A stretch of DNA of 64,000 bases from Acetobacteraceae bacterium (GTDB taxonomy: Bacteria > Pseudomonadota > Alphaproteobacteria > Acetobacterales > Acetobacteraceae). The translations under genes were made by a program, and so were the position numbers. The stretch spans positions 1 to 64,000 of the forward strand of contig JAMXLO010000103.1 in assembly GCA_024280945.1 (NCBI GenBank), written 5' to 3'. Of the stretch, positions 52,521 to 61,848 are shown one piece after another; position 1 is the first letter of the stretch, and each line of letters begins with the position of its first letter. Under the pieces are notes generated by a model. It worked only from the letters and a program-made list of their open reading frames with translations. It searched no databases and was not told the origin of the DNA.

Positions 52521-52916
52521 GTGACGTATCTCCCACCCTTCGATCTGATAAGGCGCATGGTGGAAGTCTCGACGGAGCGTGGCGAACTGCGGGTCAAGCT
52601 TTCCTACGATGACTTCATCAAGATTCTGCGGATGATGATCTCCGGCGTGGACGTCGACGAGAGATGGTACCTCGACCAGAACGAGGATATCGCCAAGGCG
52701 GTCGGTGGTGGTGCGGTGAGTTCGGCAAAGCAGCACTTTGTCGACGATGGCTACTTCGAAGGCAGGCTGCCGTTTCCGATGCCGGTCAATGAGCGGTGGT
52801 ATCTACAGCAATACCCGGACGTGGCTGAGAGCGTACGCAAAGGCGTGGTCGCGTCCGGCGAGCAGCATTTCGCAGAAGACGGTTATCGCGAGGGGCGACT
52901 GCCCTTTCCGCTATGA
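52521..52916 (+). CDS. Small protein with two WYL...EGRLPF repeats
   Basis: The 131 residues contain two tandem repeats of about 40 residues: one from about residue 47 with ERWYLDQNEDIA, QHFVDDGYFEGRLPF, and one from about 88 with ERWYLQQYPDVAESV, QHFAEDGYREGRLPF. This repeat (W-Y-L-x-x-x-P-D-V-A, G-x-x-x-G-R-x-P) is found alone or joined to glycosyltransferases in several alphaproteobacteria. Function is unknown. The gene lies just upstream of a giant glycosyltransferase on the same strand. The GTG start at 52521 follows CGAGGG. Confidence 0.8.
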   Translation: MTYLPPFDLIRRMVEVSTERGELRVKLSYDDFIKILRMMISGVDVDERWYLDQNEDIAKAVGGGAVSSAKQHFVDDGYFEGRLPFPMPVNERWYLQQYPDVAESVRKGVVASGEQHFAEDGYREGRLPFPL

Positions 52917-52983
52917 GCGTGCGGGAACACCAGCTTGAAGGTAGCGCGACAGGCCGCGTAACGAGGGGGATCAGCGCCGCAGC

Positions 52984-55900
52984 ATGAGCCGGGAACCTCG
53001 GACGCGGTCGCCGGGCAGGGGATCAGGGCGCCGGCGTAATGTCCCCCTGGTGGTGAGTGAACCGGTCGAGTCGGTTGACGTCGCTGCGCCTGTCCCGGAG
53101 CAGACCGTGGCGGCGCCCGTCACGATCGATATCGATCCGGTGGTCAGCGCGGGTCATATCCATGACCGTTATGACCTGCTGATTCGCGGCAGGGCGGTAT
53201 CAGCACTGGCGATCGAAGAAGTAACCGTCAGTTTGGACGACGAGGTGGTCGGTCGCGTGCAGTTCGGCGACACCGGCCAACTTGAACTCGACTATGACGA
53301 CAGGATCCAACACGTCTTCCACATCAACGTCCCGTTGCGTCGCGCACAGGCGCGTCGTACGTGCCAGTGCGTCGTTACGGCGCGCAGCGCGGCCGGCGGC
53401 GTGCAGGCGGAAGTCTTCGATCTGATCGTCGACCCGGCCGGTCCAATGCCCGTGTCTGTGGCTGCCGGACCGACGATCTCGTCGCACGCTTATTCACACG
53501 CGCATCCGCCTGTGGTGCTCTATGTCGAGCGGGCGGCCATGGATGCTTCCGGACAGGTCCTGGTGCATGGCTGGGCGGTGTCGCGGAATCCAATGGTCAC
53601 CGTTCAGGTGTTCATCGGCGATGAAAGGATCGGCGCTGCGCAGCTTGGTGGCCAGCGTGATGATATCGGCGCAGCTTTTCCGTTCTATCCGAATGCACGC
53701 CAGGCCGGTTTCACGCTGTCGAAAAGCGTCATCAGTGTGCAAAGCGATAGCGTGGCGGCGCTCAGGGTCCAGGCGATCAGCCGCCATGGGTTCATGCATG
53801 AGGCGGTATTGCCTGTTGAACGCGTGCGCGCACTGGCGACGGGTCAGCCGGTCGAGGCAACGCCCGAACCGGCCGCCACGGTTTCCTGGTCACCCGCCTT
53901 GCAACCACCTGCCTATCGGCTTGAGGCGAGCTTCCGGATCGCGCCAGATCCGCCGAACCCGATTCCGACCTCGCTTGCTCCATCGCCGGCGATGGCGGCG
54001 GAGCGGAGCGATATCCACTTCTTTTGCGATGAGATTGACGTCGATCCGGAGGGAGTGCTGCGAGCGATTGGTTGGGCGGTGTGCGCCGTCGGGATCGCAG
54101 CGATCATCGTGTATCTGGACGACGAGCAGGTCGGCGACGCGGAACTTGGGCTGCCACGGCAGGATGTGGGGGAGGAATTTCACCATATCCCGATGGCGCG
54201 CTATTCGGGATTTCGTCTGACCAGGCCGCTCGGCGCGCTGCCTTCCGGTGAGCATTCGGTCCGTTTGGTAGTGCGGAACTGTCTCGATGACATCCAGGAA
54301 GAAGTCAGGCGCATAGTCATCGACCGCGCTCCGCCGGTTGCCGAGCCGGTTTCCCCGGCGGAATTCCGATTGGAAATCGACACGCCGATGGTTGTCGCCG
54401 GTGCTGCCATCGAGCCGGTCACGGCACGGCTGACGATCGAGGGGTGGGCGCTTGCCCGTTCCGGCATAGCAAGCATCGAAGTATTGCTGGACGATCAGCG
54501 ATTAGGCGATGCGCATTACGGTCTGGCGCGACAGGATGTCGGTTCAGCCTTTCCGGACTGGCCCGATTCGCTGCGCAGCGGCTATGCCTTCCATTGCCCG
54601 CCGCGCAGCCTGCGCAATGGCGAGCACATCGTGCAGCTCAAGGTGCGCGCACGCAGCGGACAGGTGCTGGAGCATCGATTCAGCGTCCAGGTGCGAAAAT
54701 CTGAGGAAGCCGAAGACGGACTGACAATCCGCCGGCGGGTGATCCAGGCGGAGCAGGATGTCGCAGAGGAGTTGCTGGACAATCTTGGTCAACGGCGAAG
54801 TTTTCGGCTGATCCTGCGCCAAACCGGTGATGTCGATCCTCCAGCGTTGCTGGCGACGATAGGTTCTTTGCGGGAACAGGTTTACCGCGATTGGCAGCTC
54901 GAGATTCTGGCCCCTGGCAAAGTCGCGCTTGCCGAAGTGGGCGTAGTGCTTGCCGAGTCGACAGCGGATGTGTCGGATCGCATCAGTGTCATCGATAGTC
55001 TGGAAGCGACAGTTGGGCGGCCGATTGGTGGCAGTGATCCGCCAACGACGCTGATCGGATTTTTGACGCCAGGTGACCGGCTGGGCTGCGACGCGCTGCT
55101 GCGGATTGTTCTGGCCAGCGGCCTGCACCCGGATGCGGACCTGTTGTATGCCGACGAGGTGCGGGTGAGCCCGGCGAGCCATGAGTGCGAGCCGTTCTTC
55201 AAGCCGGATTTTTCGCCAGACCTGCTTCTATCAACCAACTACATCGGTCGTCCGTGGTTCGCCTCGGCTGCGTTGTTCGAACGTACCGGCCTGCGGCGCC
55301 GGGACCTGTTGGAGGCGGGTGAATACGATGCCATCCTGCAATGCGCGGAACATGCGAAACATGTGCACCATGTGCCGGCTCTGCTGTGCCAGCGTGGTTC
55401 GCCGCAGATCGACAGTCTGACACTGGAGGAGGCGGCGTTGGTGCGCGCGGCAGGGCGTCGTGGGATTGCTGCCGCGGTATCGGCGGGCGCTGTGTCTGGG
55501 ACATGGCGTCTGCAGAGAACGCAGCCAGCCTCTGGCCTGGTGTCGATCATCATCCCTACCTGCGCCTCGCGAGGCTTGATCGAGAGCTGTATCAAGTCGC
55601 TGCGTGAACGCACGGCTTATCGCAATTTTGAAATCGTCTGCGTTGAGAACATTCCGGACAGGCAGGTCGCCTGGAAGCTGTGGCTGCAGCAAAACGCTGA
55701 CACGATCGTGCCGGCGCCGGACGTCTTCAACTGGTCGCATTTCAACAACATCGGGGTTCAGCACGCCAAAGGTGAGTTCCTGCTGTTTCTGAACGACGAC
55801 ATCCAGGTGATGCAGTCCGACTGGCTGGATGCGATGCTGGAGCACGCCCAGCGGCCAGAGGTGGCCGTGGTCGGACCGCAGCTACTCTATCCCGACAACA

Positions 55901-57549
55901 AGGTTCAGCACGCCGGCATGTTCCTGGCCAAGCGCGGCACGGCGCGGCACGCGTTTCGCTTCGCGGCGGCCGATGAGCCCGGCTATTTCGGATTGGCGCT
56001 GACGCAGCGGAACGTCATTGCGGTGACCGGTGCAAGCATGTTGATGCGGCGCAGTGTCTACGAGGCGCTGGGCGGATTCGACGAAGCGCACGAGGTCATC
56101 AACAACGATCTGGACTTCTGCCTGCGCGCACATCAGGCGGGCATGCGGATCGTGTTCACGCCGTATGCTTCGCTGATTCACTATGAGGCGGTGAGCCGTG
56201 ACCGCCTGGAGGAGGTGTTCGATCTCGGCCACTTCGAGGCGCGCTGGAACACGTTGTTTGCCGCAGGCGATCCTTACTTCAGTCCGCGACTGTCGCGGCA
56301 ATCAGACGACTATCGTCCGGACGATGAGCCGATCGAGACGGTATTCCCCGGGCATCCGCTGTTCCGCCATGCCGAAATCAAGCGGATCCTGGTGGTGAAG
56401 GTCGATCACATCGGTGATTTCGTCACCGCGATCCCGGCGATTCGCCGACTGAAGCAGATTTTTCCGTCCGCCTCTATCCACGTGTTGGCAAGCCGCGCCG
56501 CGCGGGCTTTCGTTGCGGTGGAGGACTGCATCGATGAGCTGATCGAGTTCGAATTCTTTCACTCGGTCTCTGGCCTGGGGCAGAAACAGATCAGCAACGA
56601 AGAATATCAGGCACTGCGCGAGCAACTGGCTGGGTATCAGCTCGACATCGCCGTCGATCTTCGCAAGCATCCTGACACGCGCGAGGTGCTGCGTCATGTG
56701 CCGGCGCGGTTTCTGGCTGGCTATGACTACATGGGGCAGTTCCCGTTCCTGGATATCGCGCTGGAGTGGGAGGGCGACAGGCAACTGCAGCGCAAGCGCA
56801 GCCACGTCACGGACGACCTTATCAACTTGGTCGAAGCAATCGGCACAGCCGGGACTGCAGAACGTACAAAGCTCTCAATCGGTGCGTCAGCAGGTGGGCC
56901 TCCGGATTTCCTGCCCGAAAATGTGCGCGCTCTGTTCGACAAGCCGATCGTTGCGGTACATCCAGGCGTGGGGAACGCGATGCGGCAGTGGCCTCCAGAG
57001 CATTTCGCATCGCTGGTCGACCTCCTGGTGGAAAGAAACGGGATCAACGCGGTGCTGATCGGCGGCCGCGAGGAGGCCGAGCTCGCCGATGCCGTGTTGG
57101 CGAAGATCGCCAACAACGCCTGTGTGGCATCCCTGGTCGGCAAGACCTCGCTGCAGCAGCTGCCGGCGTTGCTGCACGCCTGTGCGCTCTATGTCGGCAA
57201 CAATTCCGGACCGAAGCACATCGCGGCGGCGCTGGGGGTGCCGACGATCGGCATCCATTCCGGCGTGGTGGACCCGATCGAATGGGGACCGATCGGCCAG
57301 CGCTCCGTCGCGGTTCGTCGCAACATGTCGTGCAGTCCCTGCTATCTGGCGCGCCCGGAAGACTGTCCGCGTGGATTTGCCTGCATGAGCGGGCTCGAAC
57401 CGATGGCGGTGCAGGAGGTGGCGGAACAGCTGTTGGGCCGCCGGGTGGAGCGTCGATCGATCGAGCCATTGGTCGAGCCGGTGCCGAAGCGGGCGACCAA
57501 GCCGCGGCGCAGTCGCAGGCGGCGGGTCTCGGTTGTGCCGGCTGATTAG
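52984..57549 (+). CDS. Giant fusion: beta-sandwich repeats, GT2 domains and GT9
   Basis: The 1521 residues carry, in order: four beta-sandwich repeats (about residues 50-570; each has a [VI]-x-[LI]-D-D-x-x-[VL]-G-x-A-x-x-G core such as YLDDEQVGDAELGLPRQDVG); a degenerate GT2-like domain (about 600-820) that keeps PDADLLYADE and FFKPDFSPDLLLS but has FLTPGDRL in place of the catalytic DHDD; an intact GT2 domain (about 848-1100) with VSIIIPTCASRGLIESCI, FLLFLNDDIQVM and NNDLDFCLRAHQ; and a GT9 heptosyltransferase domain (about 1130-1480) with ILVVKVDHIGDFVTAIPAIR, VAVHPGVGNAMRQWPPEHF and YVGNNSGPKHIAAALG. A basic tail ends the protein. It probably adds heptose and another sugar to a surface glycan. 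hldE nearby supplies ADP-heptose. No signal or membrane segment is visible. Confidence 0.88.
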   Translation: MSREPRTRSPGRGSGRRRNVPLVVSEPVESVDVAAPVPEQTVAAPVTIDIDPVVSAGHIHDRYDLLIRGRAVSALAIEEVTVSLDDEVVGRVQFGDTGQLELDYDDRIQHVFHINVPLRRAQARRTCQCVVTARSAAGGVQAEVFDLIVDPAGPMPVSVAAGPTISSHAYSHAHPPVVLYVERAAMDASGQVLVHGWAVSRNPMVTVQVFIGDERIGAAQLGGQRDDIGAAFPFYPNARQAGFTLSKSVISVQSDSVAALRVQAISRHGFMHEAVLPVERVRALATGQPVEATPEPAATVSWSPALQPPAYRLEASFRIAPDPPNPIPTSLAPSPAMAAERSDIHFFCDEIDVDPEGVLRAIGWAVCAVGIAAIIVYLDDEQVGDAELGLPRQDVGEEFHHIPMARYSGFRLTRPLGALPSGEHSVRLVVRNCLDDIQEEVRRIVIDRAPPVAEPVSPAEFRLEIDTPMVVAGAAIEPVTARLTIEGWALARSGIASIEVLLDDQRLGDAHYGLARQDVGSAFPDWPDSLRSGYAFHCPPRSLRNGEHIVQLKVRARSGQVLEHRFSVQVRKSEEAEDGLTIRRRVIQAEQDVAEELLDNLGQRRSFRLILRQTGDVDPPALLATIGSLREQVYRDWQLEILAPGKVALAEVGVVLAESTADVSDRISVIDSLEATVGRPIGGSDPPTTLIGFLTPGDRLGCDALLRIVLASGLHPDADLLYADEVRVSPASHECEPFFKPDFSPDLLLSTNYIGRPWFASAALFERTGLRRRDLLEAGEYDAILQCAEHAKHVHHVPALLCQRGSPQIDSLTLEEAALVRAAGRRGIAAAVSAGAVSGTWRLQRTQPASGLVSIIIPTCASRGLIESCIKSLRERTAYRNFEIVCVENIPDRQVAWKLWLQQNADTIVPAPDVFNWSHFNNIGVQHAKGEFLLFLNDDIQVMQSDWLDAMLEHAQRPEVAVVGPQLLYPDNKVQHAGMFLAKRGTARHAFRFAAADEPGYFGLALTQRNVIAVTGASMLMRRSVYEALGGFDEAHEVINNDLDFCLRAHQAGMRIVFTPYASLIHYEAVSRDRLEEVFDLGHFEARWNTLFAAGDPYFSPRLSRQSDDYRPDDEPIETVFPGHPLFRHAEIKRILVVKVDHIGDFVTAIPAIRRLKQIFPSASIHVLASRAARAFVAVEDCIDELIEFEFFHSVSGLGQKQISNEEYQALREQLAGYQLDIAVDLRKHPDTREVLRHVPARFLAGYDYMGQFPFLDIALEWEGDRQLQRKRSHVTDDLINLVEAIGTAGTAERTKLSIGASAGGPPDFLPENVRALFDKPIVAVHPGVGNAMRQWPPEHFASLVDLLVERNGINAVLIGGREEAELADAVLAKIANNACVASLVGKTSLQQLPALLHACALYVGNNSGPKHIAAALGVPTIGIHSGVVDPIEWGPIGQRSVAVRRNMSCSPCYLARPEDCPRGFACMSGLEPMAVQEVAEQLLGRRVERRSIEPLVEPVPKRATKPRRSRRRRVSVVPAD

Positions 57550-57643
57550 CTGTGCGTCGTGGTTGGCGCCGGCCGGTTGCCAGAGCTCAGGAGCAATGCT
57601 CCTGGCGTTTGCCAGACTTGTCCGCGGCCGGTAAGAGCCCTGC

Positions 57644-58417
57644 ATGAACGATGAGGAGCTGATCTTTCTGGCTGCATCGCTGGCACTCGATGCCGGCGCG
57701 GCGATCCTAGAGGTGCGGCGTCGCGGCTTCGATGTCGAGCGCAAGCAGGACCGCTCGCCAGTGACCGAGGCGGATCACGCTGCCGAAGCGGTAATCGTGA
57801 CCGGATTGCGCGCGGCCGTGCCCGACGTCCCGGTGATCGCCGAGGAGGAGGTGGCGGCGGGGCACGTTACGCAACCGACGGCGACCTATTGGCTGGTGGA
57901 TCCGCTGGACGGTACGCGCGAGTTTGCCGCCGGCAATGACGAGTTTGCAGTGAACATCGGCCTGGTGCGCGATGGAAGACCCGTGCTCGGCGTGGTGGGA
58001 ATTCCCGCGAGCAGAGAACTGTTCGGCGGCATCGTTGGCCGTGGTGCCTGGAAGCGGATCGGCTCGCATCAGACGCCGGTAAGCGCGCGGTTACCGCCCG
58101 AAGAGGGACTGACAGTGCTGGCCAGCCGTTATCACGGCAGCAGTGCGCGGCTGGATGAATTCCTGCGCGACAAGCGGGTGGCCAGGCTGATCAACTTTGG
58201 CTCGAGCGTGAAGTTCTGCCGTCTGGCGGAAGGCATCGCCGATCTCTATCCGCGTTTCGGCCGCACCATGGAGTGGGACACCTGCGCACCGCAGGCGGTA
58301 CTTGAGGCAGCCGGCGGGACAGTCCGGACCTTCGAGGGTGAGGAACTGCGCTACGGCAAGCCCGGGTGGGAGAATCCCCACTTTGTGTGCACCGGGCGAC
58401 TGCCGCCGGCTCACTGA
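57644..58417 (+). CDS. cysQ: 3'(2'),5'-bisphosphate nucleotidase CysQ-like
   Basis: The 257-residue protein has the inositol-monophosphatase fold: VTEADHAAE near residue 41, EEE at about 66-68, DPLDGTREFAAGNDEFAVNIGL near 88-109 and the late metal-site motif EWDTCAPQAVLEAAGG near 210-225. The set matches CysQ, which removes 3'-phosphoadenosine 5'-phosphate. GCCGGTAAGAGCC precedes the ATG with a weak ribosome-binding site. Convergent with aapM, with a 7-bp stop overlap. Confidence 0.93.
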   Translation: MNDEELIFLAASLALDAGAAILEVRRRGFDVERKQDRSPVTEADHAAEAVIVTGLRAAVPDVPVIAEEEVAAGHVTQPTATYWLVDPLDGTREFAAGNDEFAVNIGLVRDGRPVLGVVGIPASRELFGGIVGRGAWKRIGSHQTPVSARLPPEEGLTVLASRYHGSSARLDEFLRDKRVARLINFGSSVKFCRLAEGIADLYPRFGRTMEWDTCAPQAVLEAAGGTVRTFEGEELRYGKPGWENPHFVCTGRLPPAH

Positions 58418-59520
58418 TCGCGGGACAACCGCCGTTCCATGCTGCGGCCATAGGCAGACATGGCGTAGCAGCAGACAAAGAATATCAGCGCCGCGAAGGC
58501 GTAGCCTTCCTTGGCGAAGCCGAGCCAGGCGGGGTCCTTCAACGCCTGCTCCACTGCTCCGAGCAGATCGAACAGACCGATGATCGTCACCAGGGTCGTG
58601 TCCTTGAACAGATCGACCACCGTATTGATGATGCCGGGGACAGCGATACGCAATGCCTGTGGCAGGACGACGAAGGCCTGCACATGCCACCAGTGCAGAC
58701 CGAGCGTATGCGCTGCTTCCTCCTGGCCATGGTCGACGCCTTGCAGACCGCCGCGTACGACTTCGGCCATGTAAGCAGCGTTGAACAGCACGAGTGCCGC
58801 CATTGCGCGCAACAGCCGGTCAACCGAGACGCCCTGCGGCAGGAACAACGGCACCAGCACCGCGGATATGAACAACACGGTGAGCAGCGGTACGCCGCGC
58901 CACAGTTCAATATATCCCATCGACAGCGTGCGCACGATCGGCAGCTGCGAGCGGCGGCCAAGCGCAAGCAGGATGCCGAGAGGCAGCGATCCGGCGACCG
59001 TGACGAAGGCGACGATGAAGTCGAGCATCAGGCCGCCCCACAGCGTCGTATCGACATAGTCGAGACCGAAGATGCCGCCCCACAGGAGTACTGCGGCCAG
59101 TGCTGGGAACAGCGTGAGCAGCAGAATGACCCACAGCCAGCGATGCGTCATGCGCTCGCGCAGGACCGGAACACAGCATGCCACCAGCAGAATGGCGACA
59201 AGATCAACACGCCAGTAGTCGCTGGGCGGATAGCGTCCGTAGAAAAACAGCGGCAGCCGGACACGGATAAAGGTCCAGCACGCGCCGTCGCCAGTGCAAT
59301 CGGCGCGGGTCGTGCCGTGCAGTGTGGCTTGCGTGACGCCCCAGCGAATCAGGGGCGGAAGGATGAGAGCGGCGAGCGCCAGCACGAGGATGGTCAGCAG
59401 CGTGTTGAGCGCGGAACCGAAGAGGTTGCGTCGGGTCCACTCGATTATGCGCGCGCCCGGTGTGCCGGGCTCGAAGTTACGCCTGACCGTCAGGCGTTGG
59501 CCGGCAGTGGCCTCGCTCAT
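58411..59520 (-). CDS. aapM: General L-amino acid ABC importer permease AapM
   Basis: AapM is the second permease of the broad amino-acid importer AapJQMP. The 369 residues have an extra-long N-terminal region and about eight membrane segments; GYIELWRGVPLLTVLFISAVLVPL (about 206-229) and QEEAAHTLGLHWWHVQAFVVLPQALR (about 277-302) are the permease hallmarks. RADCTGDGACWTFIRVRLPLFFYG (about 81-104) is typical of AapM. ATG 59520 overlaps the aapQ stop (ATGA); an earlier frame opening at 60114 is a shadow. Confidence 0.95.
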   Translation of the reverse strand: MSEATAGQRLTVRRNFEPGTPGARIIEWTRRNLFGSALNTLLTILVLALAALILPPLIRWGVTQATLHGTTRADCTGDGACWTFIRVRLPLFFYGRYPPSDYWRVDLVAILLVACCVPVLRERMTHRWLWVILLLTLFPALAAVLLWGGIFGLDYVDTTLWGGLMLDFIVAFVTVAGSLPLGILLALGRRSQLPIVRTLSMGYIELWRGVPLLTVLFISAVLVPLFLPQGVSVDRLLRAMAALVLFNAAYMAEVVRGGLQGVDHGQEEAAHTLGLHWWHVQAFVVLPQALRIAVPGIINTVVDLFKDTTLVTIIGLFDLLGAVEQALKDPAWLGFAKEGYAFAALIFFVCCYAMSAYGRSMERRLSRDQ

Positions 59521-60632
59521 CGACCCACCAGCGCGATGCGTCGATTGTACCAGTTCATCAGCGCCGAGGTCGCCAGGTTGATCGAGAGAAAGATCGCCAT
59601 CAGCAGGAACATCGTCTCGATCTCGCGCGCGGTCTGCTGCAGTACTGTGCCGGCGAAGATCTGGAACAGCTCGGGATAGGCGACAGCCGCGCCGAGTGAG
59701 CTGGACTTGATGATGTTGAGGTACTGGCTGGTCAATGGTGGGATCATCACCCGCAGCGCCTGCGGCAGCACGACCTTGGACAGTACCTGCCGGGGTCTGA
59801 GGCCCAGGCTGAGGGCAGCCTCGCGCTGTCCCTTGTGGACCGAGAGGATCGCGGCGCGCACGATCTCCGCTATGAAGGCCGAAGCATAGATGCTGAGGCC
59901 TGCCCAGAGCGCGATCAGTTCGGGAATGACCTGAATGCCGCCGGCGATGTTGAAGCCGCGCAATTGCGGATAGTCGATGTGATCGATGCCGATGACGTAC
60001 AGAACGATGGCAAGCAGTGCCAGCAGCAGCGCTCTCGACCCCAATGGCAGTCCGCGCCAGGTGAGGCGCCAGACGAATGGCGTGGCGATGAGCAATATCC
60101 CCGCGATCGGCCATAGCGTCGTCGCCGCGGCGCCCGGCTCAAGGCTCGGCAGATAAAGGCCACGCACGTTGAGCAGGGAACCTGCAGGCAGCGGAATGCT
60201 CTGACGCGGCCCGGGCAGCGTCTGCAGAACGGCGACGTACCAAAAGATGATCTGCACGAGCTGAGGCGTGTTGCGCACCAGCTCGATAAAGCCGAGTGCG
60301 ACGTTGCGGACGAGCCAGTTGGCCGACAGTCGCATGATGCCGACCATCAGCCCGAGCAGTGTTGCAGCGACGATGCTCAAGGCGGAGACCAGCAGCGTGT
60401 TGAGCACGCAGACCAGCAGCGCGCGGCCGTACGTGTCGCCGACCTCCCATGGGATCAGTCGGAACGGGATGTCGAAGTTGGTGCTGTCGGCCAGGAAGCC
60501 GAAGCCGAACGTTGCGTGCCGCCGGCCGATGTTGACGGCGGCCTGTGAGCCGAGATACCAGGCGACCGCCACGCCGGCGGCGAGCAGCAGCCACTGTGCA
60601 GCGCGCGAACGCGGTGACGGTCGCCTGATCAC
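59517..60632 (-). CDS. aapQ: General L-amino acid ABC importer permease AapQ
   Basis: AapQ is the first permease of the AapJQMP importer. The 371 residues have about eight membrane segments and a characteristic periplasmic stretch near residue 40-60 (FGFGFLADSTNFDIPFRLI). ELVRNTPQLVQIIFWY near 111 and REAALSLGLRPRQVLSKVVLPQALR near 270-294 are the conserved loops. Translation begins at GTG 60632, 1 bp after the aapJ stop. Confidence 0.95.
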   Translation of the reverse strand: MIRRPSPRSRAAQWLLLAAGVAVAWYLGSQAAVNIGRRHATFGFGFLADSTNFDIPFRLIPWEVGDTYGRALLVCVLNTLLVSALSIVAATLLGLMVGIMRLSANWLVRNVALGFIELVRNTPQLVQIIFWYVAVLQTLPGPRQSIPLPAGSLLNVRGLYLPSLEPGAAATTLWPIAGILLIATPFVWRLTWRGLPLGSRALLLALLAIVLYVIGIDHIDYPQLRGFNIAGGIQVIPELIALWAGLSIYASAFIAEIVRAAILSVHKGQREAALSLGLRPRQVLSKVVLPQALRVMIPPLTSQYLNIIKSSSLGAAVAYPELFQIFAGTVLQQTAREIETMFLLMAIFLSINLATSALMNWYNRRIALVGR

Positions 60633-60633
60633 G

Positions 60634-61665
60634 TCAGTGCCAACTGGGCGTAAACATAAGCCCGCCTTTGGAGTAGAGATTGTTCATGCCACGTGGCAGG
60701 CCCAATCCACCTTTGTCCCCGAACGTCGCGTCGTAGACCTCGCCGTAGTTACCAATGTCCTTGATGATGCGATAACCCCAGTTGTTATCGACGCCGAGCA
60801 GCTTGCCGAAGTCGCCTTCCAGGCCGAGCAGGCGCCGCGTGTCTGGATCGTTGGTGGATGCCTTCACCTGCTCGATGTTGGCCTTGCCAACACCGAACAC
60901 CTCGCCCGCGACCATGGCGTAGTGCACCCACTTCACCAGGCGGGTCCAGGCCTCGTCGCCCATGCGGGTGAACGAGCCGAGCGGCTGTAGCCCGCCGATC
61001 GTCTCCGGCAGGAACATCCAGTCGCCAGGCTGCTTCATGGTGGAACGGGCCGCCGCCACGGAACCGCCGTCATCGGTGTAGCCGTCGCAGCGTCCCGCAT
61101 CGGCCGCGGCGAACGCCTCCTCGGGCTTGTCGAACAGCAACGTGTTGATCTTGATGTTGTTGGCGCGATTATAGTCGGCGATGTTGGTCTCCAGCGTCGT
61201 GCCGGTCAGCAGACAGATGGTGGCACCGTTGAGGTCCTTGGTGTGCGCGACACCCAGGCTCTTGCGCACCATGAAGGTCTGGGCGGTGTAGAAATTGTCC
61301 GCCGGCTCATCCAGGCCTAGCTGCGTGTTGCGTATGAACGTGTGCTCGGAATCACGGATCAGCACGTCGATCTCGCCCGACTGCAGCACCGAGAAACGCA
61401 CCTTGGACGTGACGCCGATATACTTCACCTTGGCCGGTGAGCCGAAGATCGCGTCGGCGATGGCGCGGCAATAGGCTATGTCCAGCCCCTGCCATTCGCC
61501 CTTTGAGTCCTGGTAAGCGTACCCCGGAATGCCTGTGTCGATGCCGCAGATCAGCTCGCCGCGCTTCTTCACCGCATCCAGCGTGGGGCTCTTCACTTCA
61601 GTCTGTGCGCGGGCCGGCGCAACGATCAGCAGCGCCCCCAGTACGGCAATGCAAAGCCGCAACAT
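60634..61665 (-). CDS. aapJ: General L-amino acid ABC importer binding protein AapJ
   Basis: AapJ captures amino acids in the periplasm for AapQM. The 343-residue precursor has a Sec signal, MLRLCIAVLGALLIVAPARA, then a family 3 binding protein with ELICGIDTGIPGYAYQDSKG near residue 36, VLQSGEIDVLIRDSEHTFIRN near 92-112 and CDGYTDDGGSVAA near 192. ATG 61665 was chosen since GGAGGGG lies 5 nt before it; ATG 61668 is adjacent. It leads the operon. The ATPase gene aapP is not in this window. Confidence 0.95.
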   Translation of the reverse strand: MLRLCIAVLGALLIVAPARAQTEVKSPTLDAVKKRGELICGIDTGIPGYAYQDSKGEWQGLDIAYCRAIADAIFGSPAKVKYIGVTSKVRFSVLQSGEIDVLIRDSEHTFIRNTQLGLDEPADNFYTAQTFMVRKSLGVAHTKDLNGATICLLTGTTLETNIADYNRANNIKINTLLFDKPEEAFAAADAGRCDGYTDDGGSVAAARSTMKQPGDWMFLPETIGGLQPLGSFTRMGDEAWTRLVKWVHYAMVAGEVFGVGKANIEQVKASTNDPDTRRLLGLEGDFGKLLGVDNNWGYRIIKDIGNYGEVYDATFGDKGGLGLPRGMNNLYSKGGLMFTPSWH

Positions 61666-61848
61666 CATCCCCTCCATGTGATTGATTGCATACCGTGCAA
61701 GCCTAGCGGACGCCGCGAGTCTCGTCACGGGACGCCGTGGGGGAAATGCGGTGGCGGAGCGCTCAAGCGGTGGAGCGGTTTGGGACCGGCATCGACATGG
61801 GGTTCCGCTGTCCGCGACGGATACGCCGCAACTCTGTCGGCGATCGGC

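Noticed and set aside
59521-60114. Upstream extension of the aapM frame
   Set aside because: It lies within aapQ, in another frame, and AapM homology begins at ATG 59520 coupled to the aapQ stop.
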